DNA from: an uncultured Eubacteriales bacterium
Lineage (GTDB): Bacteria; Bacillota; Clostridia; Oscillospirales; Oscillospiraceae
Direction of reading: 5' to 3'
Assembly: GCA_900549485.1 (NCBI GenBank)
Contig: UROG01000006.1
Location: 1 to 64,000, forward strand
DNA length: 64,000 nt
The position numbers and the translations under genes were made by a program. Below are positions 33,550-41,920 of this stretch, piece by piece. Within the stretch, counting starts at the first letter, position 1; each line of letters begins with the position of its first letter. The notes below the pieces were generated by a model. That model ran no database searches. It saw only the letters and a list, made by a program, of their open reading frames with translations, and had not been told where the DNA came from.

Positions 33550-35559
33550 TTAAATATTCTGTTTTTCGCTTTCGCGGCTTATGCGGCTGTCCGTTTTCAG
33601 GATTCTGAATGAATTGCCCATAACAAAAACCGCCGCCGCGACATCCGCAATAATGAGCGGGAAGGTACCGAACAGTCCCGCAGCGGCAAACAGCATCACA
33701 AGCACTTTTATTGAGAAAAAGGCTATTACATTAAACAGGCATTTTCTCATTGTCTCCGATGCCGTGCCGACACATTCCGCAAGCTGCTCAAGGTCGTCCT
33801 TAAGCACGACCACATCCGCGCTCTTTTCCGCCGCCCGATTTCCGAGCGCGCCTATCGCTATCCCGACATCCGCCGCACCGAAAAGAGCCTTGTCTTCGCA
33901 GCCGCTGCAAACATAAGCGACATTATTGCCGCTGGAATTTGTATCGGTAAGATACTGCACAACGGAACATTTTTCGTCTGTTGAAAGCTCCGCCTTTACC
34001 ATATCCATATTCAGGGAAGAGGCTATTCTTCTTGAGATCGATTGGAGATCTCCTGTCAGCATCACCATATTGCTTATTTTTTGCGCTCTGAGCGCTTCCA
34101 TTGCGTCAAAGGCGTCTTCCCTGATCTTGTTTGAAAGCACTATATAGCCGCAATATTTGCCGTTTACCGCGACATGAACCGTTGTAACGCCGAGCCGCGA
34201 CATTTTGCAGCTGACTCCGTATTCCTCGAGCAGCCCGGAATTGCCGACAAAGATATGCCGGCCTTTGACGGATACGCTCACCCCCCGGCAGGGTATCTCT
34301 TCCATGGCGAAGCTGTTTTTTTCAATACGCTCATAATTCGGACACGCAAGGCAAATCGAGCGCGCTATCGGATGGCTTGAATACTGCTCTGCCACGGCGG
34401 CAATCGAGAGAAGATCATACTCGCTCATATTTTCGGCGTATATCTCCTCTATCGAGTACCTCTTCTCGGTGAGTGTACCCGTTTTATTGAAAATAAATGT
34501 CGTCGCCTTTGCGAGCTTTTCAAGGACGCCGCTTTTTTTGACGATAATGCCATGGGATGTGCACACCGCAATAGCGGAAATATACGCGGCGCCTATCGTA
34601 TCCACAAGTATAAAGCAAAAAGACATTGCCGAGATAAGCATCCCCCGCCCTATCCATTTCTGCCATCCTCCGCCGCTCAAAAGCGGAACGGCGACGGCAA
34701 GCAGCACCCCGACAAGCGACGATACAATAAAGAAAATCTGTCCCAGCTTTTTTATAAGGCTCTCATTGGACGAGGTCGATGTGCAGGCATCAAAAATATA
34801 ATTGCCCAGAACGGCGGCTTCCGATTCCGCCGGCGGACATTCAGCCTTGATATACAGAGTGCCGGTCATATTTATGCTCCCGGAAAAGACCCGTTCTCCC
34901 TCCTCCGCGCTCACGCTCTCCGATGCGCCGGTCAGCGGATAAAGCTCAACAAGGCTTTTCCCTTCGATAACTATGCCGTCAACGGGTATGGTATCGCCCT
35001 TTTTTACAACAATTATCTGGTTTTTCCTGATTTTTTTTAGAGAAATCTTTTTATATCCCGCTTCCGTTTCAATAACGGCTTTCTTCGGCAGACAGATATC
35101 CAATTCCTCAACTATCCCGTCGATCCTGCGGTCTATTATTTTTTCTATCAGCCGGAGGATGCGGAAGCCGAGCATTATTGACGCGCTGTCGGCATAGTTG
35201 CCGGCGGCAGCGTCGGCAGTGCACAGCAAAATGCACACCAGTTCCTCGCAGAATATCCGCCCGCCGATAAAGCAGTCAAATGCACTGAGAAAAACGCCCC
35301 ACCCGGCAAGAAGAAACGCGGCCGCAAAAAGCGCAATATTCACCCCACCGTCTGCCTTATAAAAGAAAGCGAAAACAAGAACTGCAAAGGACAGTGCGAT
35401 CGAGGCGCAGCCCGGAACATTCAGTTCGTACCGATCCGATATGAACTGTTCAGGCAGCGGGATGTTCACCTTGACCTTCGGCACCCTTATATCCGGGATC
35501 TCAAGCTGTTTTATTCTGTTTATATCAATTATCTTTTTGCCCGAAAGATGCCTATCCAT
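33550..35559 (-). CDS. P-type ATPase homologue lacking catalytic residues
   Basis: 669 residues with the fold order of a P1B heavy-metal ATPase: membrane helices, actuator, P domain (about 350-575), N domain with HP at 396-397, and MLTGD at 500-504. Key motifs are altered. The phosphorylated DKTGT is NKTGTLT (Asn358), TGE is TGA (210-212), the intramembrane CPC is replaced in SFCFILVD (313-320), and GDGxND is CSGCED (551-556). No N-terminal HMA or Cys-rich metal domain is present. The frame is intact, so it is not a decayed gene. It probably cannot pump by the normal cycle and may be a regulatory or structural pseudoenzyme. Confidence 0.85.
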   Translation of the reverse strand: MDRHLSGKKIIDINRIKQLEIPDIRVPKVKVNIPLPEQFISDRYELNVPGCASIALSFAVLVFAFFYKADGGVNIALFAAAFLLAGWGVFLSAFDCFIGGRIFCEELVCILLCTADAAAGNYADSASIMLGFRILRLIEKIIDRRIDGIVEELDICLPKKAVIETEAGYKKISLKKIRKNQIIVVKKGDTIPVDGIVIEGKSLVELYPLTGASESVSAEEGERVFSGSINMTGTLYIKAECPPAESEAAVLGNYIFDACTSTSSNESLIKKLGQIFFIVSSLVGVLLAVAVPLLSGGGWQKWIGRGMLISAMSFCFILVDTIGAAYISAIAVCTSHGIIVKKSGVLEKLAKATTFIFNKTGTLTEKRYSIEEIYAENMSEYDLLSIAAVAEQYSSHPIARSICLACPNYERIEKNSFAMEEIPCRGVSVSVKGRHIFVGNSGLLEEYGVSCKMSRLGVTTVHVAVNGKYCGYIVLSNKIREDAFDAMEALRAQKISNMVMLTGDLQSISRRIASSLNMDMVKAELSTDEKCSVVQYLTDTNSSGNNVAYVCSGCEDKALFGAADVGIAIGALGNRAAEKSADVVVLKDDLEQLAECVGTASETMRKCLFNVIAFFSIKVLVMLFAAAGLFGTFPLIIADVAAAVFVMGNSFRILKTDSRISRESEKQNI

Positions 35560-36028
35560 TATCAGAATGTCCCGCTTTCCTTATTTTCAGTACATAACAC
35601 GCAAGCACAAGCGCTATGCCGAGCGCCGCGCCCGCGCCGTCAATAAGAACATCCGCCGCCTGACATGACCGCCCCGGTACAAAAAGCTGATGAAACTCGT
35701 CTGAGCAGGCGTACATGACACACACTGCCGCGGATACTGCGCCGGAGCGCAAGAGTCTTTTCCGGCGGTCTATGTATAGCTCAGAAAAAAACATCTCCGA
35801 AGCCATACCCATGCACATAAACTCAACAAAATGTGCACACTTTCTTATGTATTTCCCTGCGTTTCCCGCAATTTCAGGCAAAAAGCCGAGAAACGCTCTC
35901 AAGCGGTCAAGGAAACCGTCGCTCAGTTTCTGCGACTCATCGGCCGGCTGGGAAGAGAACACGAAAATCGCCGACATAACCGAAAGCAGCAGAAGAAGAC
36001 GCAGAGCAAGCTTAAATTTATGTTCCAA
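35552..36028 (-). CDS. VanZ-family membrane protein (TTG start)
   Basis: 158 residues with about four membrane segments and family motifs FSSQPADESQKLSDG, YIRKCAHFVEFMCMG and DEFHQLFVPGRS...DVLIDGAGAALG. TTG 36028 lies 6 nt after GGGGAG and gives the normal family length; the longer frame to 36160 adds an atypical Cys/Arg-rich start. VanZ proteins are linked to teicoplanin or envelope stress resistance, but most chromosomal copies are uncharacterised. It overlaps the ATPase-like gene by 8 nt. Confidence 0.85.
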   Translation of the reverse strand: MEHKFKLALRLLLLLSVMSAIFVFSSQPADESQKLSDGFLDRLRAFLGFLPEIAGNAGKYIRKCAHFVEFMCMGMASEMFFSELYIDRRKRLLRSGAVSAAVCVMYACSDEFHQLFVPGRSCQAADVLIDGAGAALGIALVLACYVLKIRKAGHSDNG

Positions 36029-36204
36029 ACCAAACTCCCCTTTCCTCTGCCGGTCAAATATACCGCAGCAAACAAAAAAACGCGAAAGCGCGGACAGTTC
36101 ACGCCGCTGCATAAAACGGCAGTGTTCCGTATGTTCTGACGCTATCTTTATATTATACACAATTTCTCCGGCTCATTCAAGTCTTACAAAAGGCGGGGAC
36201 GGCG

Positions 36205-36244
36205 AAAAAAATAATGCGGCGGGAAAACTCCCGTTCGCATTATT
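36205..36244 (-). terminator. Terminator after the BlaI-family gene
   Basis: AATAATGCG and CGCATTATT enclose a second CGGGA/TCCCG stem, and the minus strand continues into a T-run. It is well placed just after the BlaI-family stop. Confidence 0.75.
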
Positions 36245-36264
36245 TCCAACACAACAGAAAACAA

Positions 36265-36645
36265 TTATTTTGAAAGCTCTTTTTTACGCTCTTCAAGCAT
36301 CTTTTCAAGCTGATCAATAAGCTCAAGCGTTATGCCGTCGCTTTTGATAAGTGCAGAGAAAATGCTGGGAAGCCCGTCCTTGCCGCAGTAGGCAAGTATC
36401 TTCGAGCAATAGTACTCTTCGCCGCTGATATTGGCGGCATATACACGCCCGTAGGTCTTTCCGCTCTTGGCAAAGCCTGCTTCGACAATAGCGTTCTTTT
36501 TCATAAGTCCATTAAGGAGTATATGAATAGAGCTGTCTTTCCAGGTCTTGTCACTTGAACATTTCAAAATCTCGCCTCTTGTAAGAGGTTTGTTTTCTTT
36601 CCAAATCACATTCATGATTTCAAGTTCGCTTTTTGTAAGTTCCAT
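36265..36645 (-). CDS. BlaI/MecI/CopY-family repressor
   Basis: 126 residues. The winged helix spans 1-75 (MELTKSELEIMNVIWKENKPLTRGEIL, then KDSSIHILLNGLMKKNAI), and a C-terminal dimerisation helix ends the protein. No BlaR1-type sensor protease or CopY Cys-hook is seen nearby, so the signal is unknown. It has its own promoter and terminator and probably represses itself. Confidence 0.9.
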   Translation of the reverse strand: MELTKSELEIMNVIWKENKPLTRGEILKCSSDKTWKDSSIHILLNGLMKKNAIVEAGFAKSGKTYGRVYAANISGEEYYCSKILAYCGKDGLPSIFSALIKSDGITLELIDQLEKMLEERKKELSK

Positions 36646-36718
36646 AGTTATCTCAACCCCATGTCATCAGAAATTCATTCTCTTCTTTCTATTGTGTTTC
36701 TTTTGTTTATCGTTATCT

Positions 36719-36747
36719 ATTATACACTATATTTATTCTTTTATCAA
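36719..36747 (-). promoter_or_regulatory. Promoter of the BlaI-family gene with possible operator
   Basis: On the minus strand TTGATA (36747-36742), a 17-nt spacer and TATAAT (36724-36719). ATTATACACTAT overlapping the -10 recurs inverted at 36805-36816, 74 nt away, and may be a looped pair of repressor sites. Confidence 0.6.
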
Positions 36748-36895
36748 TAGTTTCCCCTGTGAAATTTAAAAAACTTTTAAGCATTTTATTTATACAAAAA
36801 GTTAATAGTGTATAATTATTTTGCCATAAATTGTAAAGTATACTGGTATCCGCAAAAGCCGGATTTCAAGCCAACGATCAATGTGCGTCCCGCTG

Positions 36896-37606
36896 TCACG
36901 AGAGGATACCCAACAGCCTCGCTGCCGGCAAGAGAATGACAGGCATAAATATTGACGGGAGCATGTCCCCTATTCTTATGCGCTCGTTTTTCAGCTCAAG
37001 CATATTTATTGCCATACCGATAAATACCGGTCCGCCCGCCGCAGACATCTCGGTTATTACGTCCTGCGTTAGGAACGGCTGCGCCACGCCTGCAAGCAGA
37101 GTTATCGCCCCCTGAAAAATAAATATCGGGATTGCGGAAAAAATCACCCCCGGACCAATGGCCGCCGAAAACGCAATAGAGCTTGTAAAGTCCATAACAC
37201 TTTTTGTAAACAGAATACTGTAATCCTTATTGAGTCCGGCCTGTATCGAGCCGAGTATCGCCATCGTACCTATGCCGAAAAGCAAAGTTGCCGTAACAAA
37301 CGCGTCTCCGAAGCGTCCTTTTGCAAGACCGGTTTTTTCAAGCTTTTCCTTTAGCCGGTCGCCCGCGCTGTTGATCTTTTCATCCAGTCTGAGTGCGGTA
37401 CCGAATATGGTGCCGAGGACGCAGCATATCACCACGACAAGGATGCTGTTCGTGCCGGCCGCTCCCTGAATACCTATAATGGCGGTTATCATAGCCATGC
37501 ATGCCATTATGCCCTTTGTATACCGCTCATTAATTCTGTTTCCGAAAACGCTCCCGATAATTCCGCCGAGAATAATCGCCGCGGCGTTGACGACTGTCGC
37601 TATCAT
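36896..37606 (-). CDS. DUF554-family membrane protein
   Basis: 236 residues, about 6-7 membrane helices, starting MIATVVNAAAIILGGIIGS, with TLLFGIGTMAILGSIQAGL, DFTSSIAFSAAIGPGVIFSA and GGPVFIGMAINMLEL, all standard DUF554 blocks. ATG 37606 follows GGAG; the longer frame to 37855 adds non-family sequence. Function is unknown; a transporter role is often proposed. Confidence 0.88.
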   Translation of the reverse strand: MIATVVNAAAIILGGIIGSVFGNRINERYTKGIMACMAMITAIIGIQGAAGTNSILVVVICCVLGTIFGTALRLDEKINSAGDRLKEKLEKTGLAKGRFGDAFVTATLLFGIGTMAILGSIQAGLNKDYSILFTKSVMDFTSSIAFSAAIGPGVIFSAIPIFIFQGAITLLAGVAQPFLTQDVITEMSAAGGPVFIGMAINMLELKNERIRIGDMLPSIFMPVILLPAARLLGILS

Positions 37607-37770
37607 CTGTCTCACTCCTATACCCAACAGCCGTATAATATTTTTCTTTTTTGTATTTGTCAATGGGTTTTCCGGAACGTACATAAAAGATTTACAAATT
37701 ACGGCGCGGAGTATATAATTATTACCGACTGATTTCTTATGCTTTGCCAAACTGCCGGAGGAGGAAAAAT

Positions 37771-38355
37771 ATGCAGCCGAAGCTTTTTTTGACAGGTCCC
37801 TCGGGATGCGGAAAAACAACGATGATAAGAAACGCCCTCGGCGGCGCTCTGGCATGCGCCGGCGGTTTTATTACCGAGCGTGCCGTTGACGAAAACGGCT
37901 GCCTTGCAGGCTTTGATCTGCTTCCTGCCGGTGCGGCCTCCGGCCTGCCCGGCTTCACGGCTTCAATGTTTCTTGACTGCACATGTACTCCGCCGAAAGC
38001 GGACACCGAAGTCTTCAGGAAAGAGGCTGTGCGGCTGCTGAGCGAAGCGGAATATTATCCTTTCTCCGTCATTGACGAGTTTGGAGGCTTTGAGCTGCTT
38101 ATTCCGGAATTTCGCGCCGCGCTTTCGGATTTTTTGTCGTCTCCTTGTCCGTGTATCGGCGTTTTCAAGGATGCTGAGGACGGTGAAAGCCTCCGTCGCA
38201 CTCTTGGTCTTACGGACAGGTTTCTTACATGCAGACAGCAGATTTTAAGCGCTATGGACAATTTTGACGATATACTAATAGTCAAAACCACCGGACGCTA
38301 TGACGACGCCGCTATAAGCGCCGTCAGCGAATGGTGCAGAGAATATGCGGAATGA
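37771..38355 (+). CDS. THEP1-like nucleoside-triphosphatase
   Basis: 194 residues with P-loop GPSGCGKTT (8-16) and a Walker B-like VIDEFGGFEL near residue 93. It matches the DUF265/THEP1 family of NTPases. The start was moved to 37771 because AGGAGG precedes it there. The CsoR-like gene follows in the same direction after 95 nt. Such NTPases sit near metal or molybdenum cofactor genes in other genomes; here the role is open. Confidence 0.75.
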   Translation: MQPKLFLTGPSGCGKTTMIRNALGGALACAGGFITERAVDENGCLAGFDLLPAGAASGLPGFTASMFLDCTCTPPKADTEVFRKEAVRLLSEAEYYPFSVIDEFGGFELLIPEFRAALSDFLSSPCPCIGVFKDAEDGESLRRTLGLTDRFLTCRQQILSAMDNFDDILIVKTTGRYDDAAISAVSEWCREYAE

Positions 38356-38450
38356 TCCGTCGTTCCGCCGCTGCGGTGCAGCGAAAAATAAAAAGCCCGC
38401 GAAAAGCAGGCTTTGAAAACAAATATCAGGTCAAATTGCGGAGGATACTT

Positions 38451-38783
38451 ATGCACATTCCCGAAGAAGAAATTATATGGCACGATCACGGCGACGGCGT
38501 TATGCACAGCCATTCGCACGGTCACACACATACCCAGACGAAAGCCGTTATCAACAGGCTCTCCAGAGCCATCGGTCACCTTGAATCCGTCAAAAGAATG
38601 GTGGAATCCGGGCGCGACTGCACAGATGTCCTCCTCCAGCTCGCGGCGGTGCGTTCCGCCCTTAACAGCACGGCAAAGGTGATACTGAAAGACCATCTTG
38701 AGCACTGCATCTCCGACACCGAAGTCGATGCGGCGGGGCAGCTCAAAGCGCTGAACGAGGCGATCGACAAGTTCATGTCATAA
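38451..38783 (+). CDS. CsoR/RcnR-family metal-sensing repressor with His-rich N-terminus
   Basis: 110 residues. Residues 31-110 form the all-helical DUF156 repressor fold, with a Cys57-His82-Cys86 set whose spacing (25 and 4) equals the Cu(I) site of CsoR. Residues 8-28 are an unusual tail with seven His residues (HDHGDGVMHSHSHGHTHT). ATG 38451 lies after GGAGG. The tail suggests extra nickel, zinc or cobalt binding. No efflux gene is adjacent; it overlaps the convergent YihY gene by 11 nt. Confidence 0.88.
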   Translation: MHIPEEEIIWHDHGDGVMHSHSHGHTHTQTKAVINRLSRAIGHLESVKRMVESGRDCTDVLLQLAAVRSALNSTAKVILKDHLEHCISDTEVDAAGQLKALNEAIDKFMS

Positions 38784-39648
38784 AGCCGCTCTTTCTGTTC
38801 CGCTGCTTCTTTCGTTCTTCGTCTATGGCAAACTCGACAAGTTCTTTGCGTGTGTCCCTTATCGCAATATTTATCGCCGCGCCGCAGCAGATAATAAGGC
38901 AGCAGTAGTAAAGCCACAGCATCAGCAGTATCAAGGACGCAAGCGAGCCGTATACGAGAGAGTAACGGGCGGACTTTGAGATGAAAATGGCAAAAATATA
39001 GCTTGCCGCAACAAGCGCCGCCGTCGTGATAAGGCTCCCAACAACGGTGCCGTACATATCGGTCTTTCTCTTGCAGCTTTCAAAGAGGCCGCAGATGAGG
39101 AAAAAGAAAATGCCGCCGAGAAGAATATAGCGCAGATATCTCCAGCTGCTGCTGATATCGAAGAACGGAATATATCTGTTTACGAGGTCAATAAAATTTT
39201 TGCCGGTAAACATTACGATTACCGCAAAATAAATCGCCGCAAGCAGGACGACGGACAGCAGCAGGCTTATCAGGTAATCCCAGAGACCTCTGAATCTGTT
39301 GCCTCCCTGCATGTTCCCTATCGTGCCGCTGAGCGTCCTCACCGCGGCGGACGCCATGGTTATAAGAAGCATTATTCCGCCCATCATCATCGCCTGACTG
39401 TTGTTGCTTGCAACATATCCGACAAAATCCGTGATAAGCTTAATCGTATCATCGGCAAGCACGCCGTCCGCCATCTCAATAATGCGCATCAGGTTCTCAT
39501 AGCTGTTTCCAAGCAGCGTATACAGGCAGATCAGCAGCGGAAAAAACGTAAGCGTCATCTGGAAGGACAGAGCCGCCGCGCACACGGCCAGCCTGTCCCC
39601 TGTATAAAGGTTCATGAAATTTTTTATAAACACTTTGATCTTTTTCAT
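38773..39648 (-). CDS. YihY/BrkB-family membrane protein
   Basis: 291 residues, about six membrane helices. Family motifs are DRLAVCAAALSFQMTLTFFPLL near residue 20 and SLVYGSLASLILLMLWLYYCCLIICCGAAINIA near the end. I preferred ATG 39648 to an upstream GTG (39681) lying in a hairpin. Function in Firmicutes is unknown. It sits downstream of ftsZ with a hairpin between. Confidence 0.88.
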   Translation of the reverse strand: MKKIKVFIKNFMNLYTGDRLAVCAAALSFQMTLTFFPLLICLYTLLGNSYENLMRIIEMADGVLADDTIKLITDFVGYVASNNSQAMMMGGIMLLITMASAAVRTLSGTIGNMQGGNRFRGLWDYLISLLLSVVLLAAIYFAVIVMFTGKNFIDLVNRYIPFFDISSSWRYLRYILLGGIFFFLICGLFESCKRKTDMYGTVVGSLITTAALVAASYIFAIFISKSARYSLVYGSLASLILLMLWLYYCCLIICCGAAINIAIRDTRKELVEFAIDEERKKQRNRKSGFMT

Positions 39649-39669
39649 AACACCGCTTACTTCCGTAAC

Positions 39670-39704
39670 ATTCCCCCGCACAGGTCATGCTTGTGCGGGG
39701 GAAT
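39670..39704. terminator. Hairpin between ftsZ and the YihY gene
   Basis: ATTCCCCCGCACA and TGTGCGGGGGAAT form a perfect 13-bp stem. Only the plus strand is followed by a short T-run, so for the minus-strand ftsZ transcript it may be a partial stop or an RNA-stabilising end. Confidence 0.55.
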
Positions 39705-39751
39705 AATTTTTGATCAGATTATTCGCTTTATTGTCTCCGGCTTTTGGAACA

Positions 39752-40975
39752 TCACTTTCCGTTGGCGTTGAAGATCTTGAAAATGCTGTCAAAAGGATCT
39801 TCTCCGGAAGCGTCATTGCTCTTCGCGTTCGCAGGGCGTTCGGCGGGGGTGACATTGAGCGGAGGAGGAGCGATCGTCGAGGCAGCTGCGGCAGAGGCGG
39901 CTTTTTCGGCTGCGCCGGTAAAGAGTCCCGTGCTTCTCTCTCTCGTCTGAACTGGCTTGATCACCGATGCAGAAGCGGCCGTGGAGCTGTCCGCCGAAAA
40001 AGCGGCGGATGTGACCGGAGATTCCTCAAAGCCGGTTGCAATAACGGTCACTCTTATCTCGTCCTGCATAGACTCGTCAAAGGTCGCGCCGAAAATAATA
40101 TTGGCGTCGGGATGTGCCGCTTCCTGCACGAGGTTTGCGGCGGTTTCAACATCCTCAAGATCCATATCCTCTGAGCCGGTGATGTTGATGAGTACACCGC
40201 GTGCGCCGTTGATAGACGTCTCCATAAGCGGGCTTGCAACCGCCATTTTCGCGGCATCTTCAGCCTTGCCCTTGCCGGCGGCATGTCCGACGCCCATATG
40301 GGCAAAGCCGGCGTCCTTCATAATGCAGGTGACATCCGCAAAGTCAAGGTTGATAAATCCCGTATTCTTTATAAGGTCAGATATGCTTGTGACCGCCTGA
40401 TGCAGAACATCGTCAGCTATCTCAAAGGCATTTGCCAGAGTGACCTTCTGGTCGGTAGCATATTTGAGTCTGTCGTTCGGTATAATGAGCAGGGAATCTA
40501 CCTTCCCGAGCAGCTCCTTGACGCCGGCGTTTGCCTGATCCATACGGCGCTTGCCTTCAAACTTGAAGGGTCTTGTAACGACGCCGACGGTAAGGATCCC
40601 CGCCTCACGGCAGATCTCTGCAACCGTAGGCGCGGCGCCTGTACCCGTTCCGCCGCCCATACCGGCAGTAATGAACACCATATCCGCATCTTCGATCGCC
40701 TTGGCGATATTGTTGCGGCTTTCCTCCGCCGAACGCTTGCCGACTTCGGGGTCCGAACCTGCGCCCTGTCCGTGAGTCATCTTCTCACCGATCTGGAGCT
40801 TCTGATTGGCATTGGAAATAGCAAGCGCCTGTTTATCCGTATTAATGGCAATGAACTCGACCCCCTGAGTGCCGGCTCTTACCATTCTGTTTACAACGTT
40901 GTTGCCGGCTCCGCCAACACCAACCACTTTTATTGTTACCACATTCTCCGGACCTGTCTCGGCTTTGAAGTCCAT
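39752..40975 (-). CDS. ftsZ: Cell division GTPase FtsZ
   Basis: Tubulin-like GTPase of 407 residues that forms the Z ring. The G box GGGTGTG is at 107-113, the start is VVTIKVVGVGGAGNNVVNRM, and the T7 loop region is FINLDFADV. After about residue 320 comes a linker rich in Ala, Ser and Thr. The end, DPFDSIFKIFNANGK, differs from the common DIPxFLRRR-type tail, so its partners FtsA/SepF may contact it differently. It is the last gene of the dcw cluster and has its own promoter at 41044-41072. Confidence 0.97.
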   Translation of the reverse strand: MDFKAETGPENVVTIKVVGVGGAGNNVVNRMVRAGTQGVEFIAINTDKQALAISNANQKLQIGEKMTHGQGAGSDPEVGKRSAEESRNNIAKAIEDADMVFITAGMGGGTGTGAAPTVAEICREAGILTVGVVTRPFKFEGKRRMDQANAGVKELLGKVDSLLIIPNDRLKYATDQKVTLANAFEIADDVLHQAVTSISDLIKNTGFINLDFADVTCIMKDAGFAHMGVGHAAGKGKAEDAAKMAVASPLMETSINGARGVLINITGSEDMDLEDVETAANLVQEAAHPDANIIFGATFDESMQDEIRVTVIATGFEESPVTSAAFSADSSTAASASVIKPVQTRERSTGLFTGAAEKAASAAAASTIAPPPLNVTPAERPANAKSNDASGEDPFDSIFKIFNANGK

Positions 40976-41043
40976 ATTTCTGCCTCCCTGTCTGATAAGT
41001 AAACCTTTTTCTGAGGTAATTATTCGATAAAATGTCGTTGTAT

Positions 41044-41072
41044 ATATTATTACATTTTTTCTCTTTGGTCAA
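41044..41072 (-). promoter_or_regulatory. ftsZ promoter
   Basis: On the minus strand TTGACC (41072-41067), a 17-nt spacer and TAATAT (41049-41044) lie about 70 nt upstream of the ftsZ ATG. This allows ftsZ to be expressed apart from the upstream wall genes. Confidence 0.65.
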
Positions 41073-41122
41073 TAGTTATTTGCATTTTTCGGATACAAAT
41101 TGTAAACAAAATGTAACAACGT

Positions 41123-41902
41123 TCATTCTGACATAAAATGCGCTGTCGTTCCGTCGGACAAATCAATAAGACCGACGTCTTCGGCGCCAAGCTTTGCGAC
41201 AACGCTCACAAGCATGCCGAACTTATGCTCTGTTCCGGAGGAATTGCCTAATTTCACCGTATATCTTCCTGCGTAGCTCAGCTGAACATCATTCGTGTCC
41301 GTGATATCGACGAGTGAAATATATGAGGTCAGCCCTCTTTCCTGTATCTGGTAAAGCACCTCCGCCAGCTGCTCCACGACCGCAGTATCACCGTCGGCAG
41401 TTGTAAGCTGCTCACCTATCAGGAGTGTGCCGGGGCTTATTCCGGACACCTCAACAAGCTGTCCCGTTTCACCGTCCGCCGCTTTACCGAGAACCTTGCA
41501 GTTATGGTCAAGCGTCCATCTCTCGTCGCCAAGCTTGATATAGGCAAGGGCGGTACTCTCCACAACCTCGATAGTCACCTTGTTCGGGAGCTTTCTTACA
41601 ACGCTCACCTCTTCAATATACGGCAGCTTTGCAAAAACCCTGCTGATCGCGGCAAAACGGTCAAAGAAAAAGAGGTTATCGCCCTGCTCGATATCTATAG
41701 CCCGTATGATCTCCTCATCCGTGTAATGCGTATTCCCCGTTACCTCTATATCCGATACGCGAAAGAAAACGCTCATCACAAAAATGGTCGCCACAATGAC
41801 AACGATGAACATCAGCGGCGCGCTGATGCTGCTATGCCGTCTGGGTTTGATGAAGTCCCCGCGCTTGTCGGCGGGCGGCTGTGTCGAACGGTAATTTGCC
41901 AT
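41123..41902 (-). CDS. ftsQ: Cell division protein FtsQ/DivIB
   Basis: 259 residues: a short basic cytoplasmic tail, one membrane helix at about 28-47, and a POTRA domain starting FFRVSDIEVTGNTHYTDEEI. The rest resembles the extracytoplasmic FtsQ beta-domain. It lies 148 nt upstream of ftsZ and 18 nt after murA, as in many Clostridia. It links peptidoglycan synthases with the divisome. Confidence 0.9.
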   Translation of the reverse strand: MANYRSTQPPADKRGDFIKPRRHSSISAPLMFIVVIVATIFVMSVFFRVSDIEVTGNTHYTDEEIIRAIDIEQGDNLFFFDRFAAISRVFAKLPYIEEVSVVRKLPNKVTIEVVESTALAYIKLGDERWTLDHNCKVLGKAADGETGQLVEVSGISPGTLLIGEQLTTADGDTAVVEQLAEVLYQIQERGLTSYISLVDITDTNDVQLSYAGRYTVKLGNSSGTEHKFGMLVSVVAKLGAEDVGLIDLSDGTTAHFMSE

Positions 41903-41920
41903 GCTATGTCCTTTCAGTAC

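Noticed and set aside
36805..36816. Plus-strand TATAAT as a promoter
   Set aside because: No good -35 and no plus-strand gene for about 950 nt; better explained as the inverted partner of the BlaI-family promoter site.
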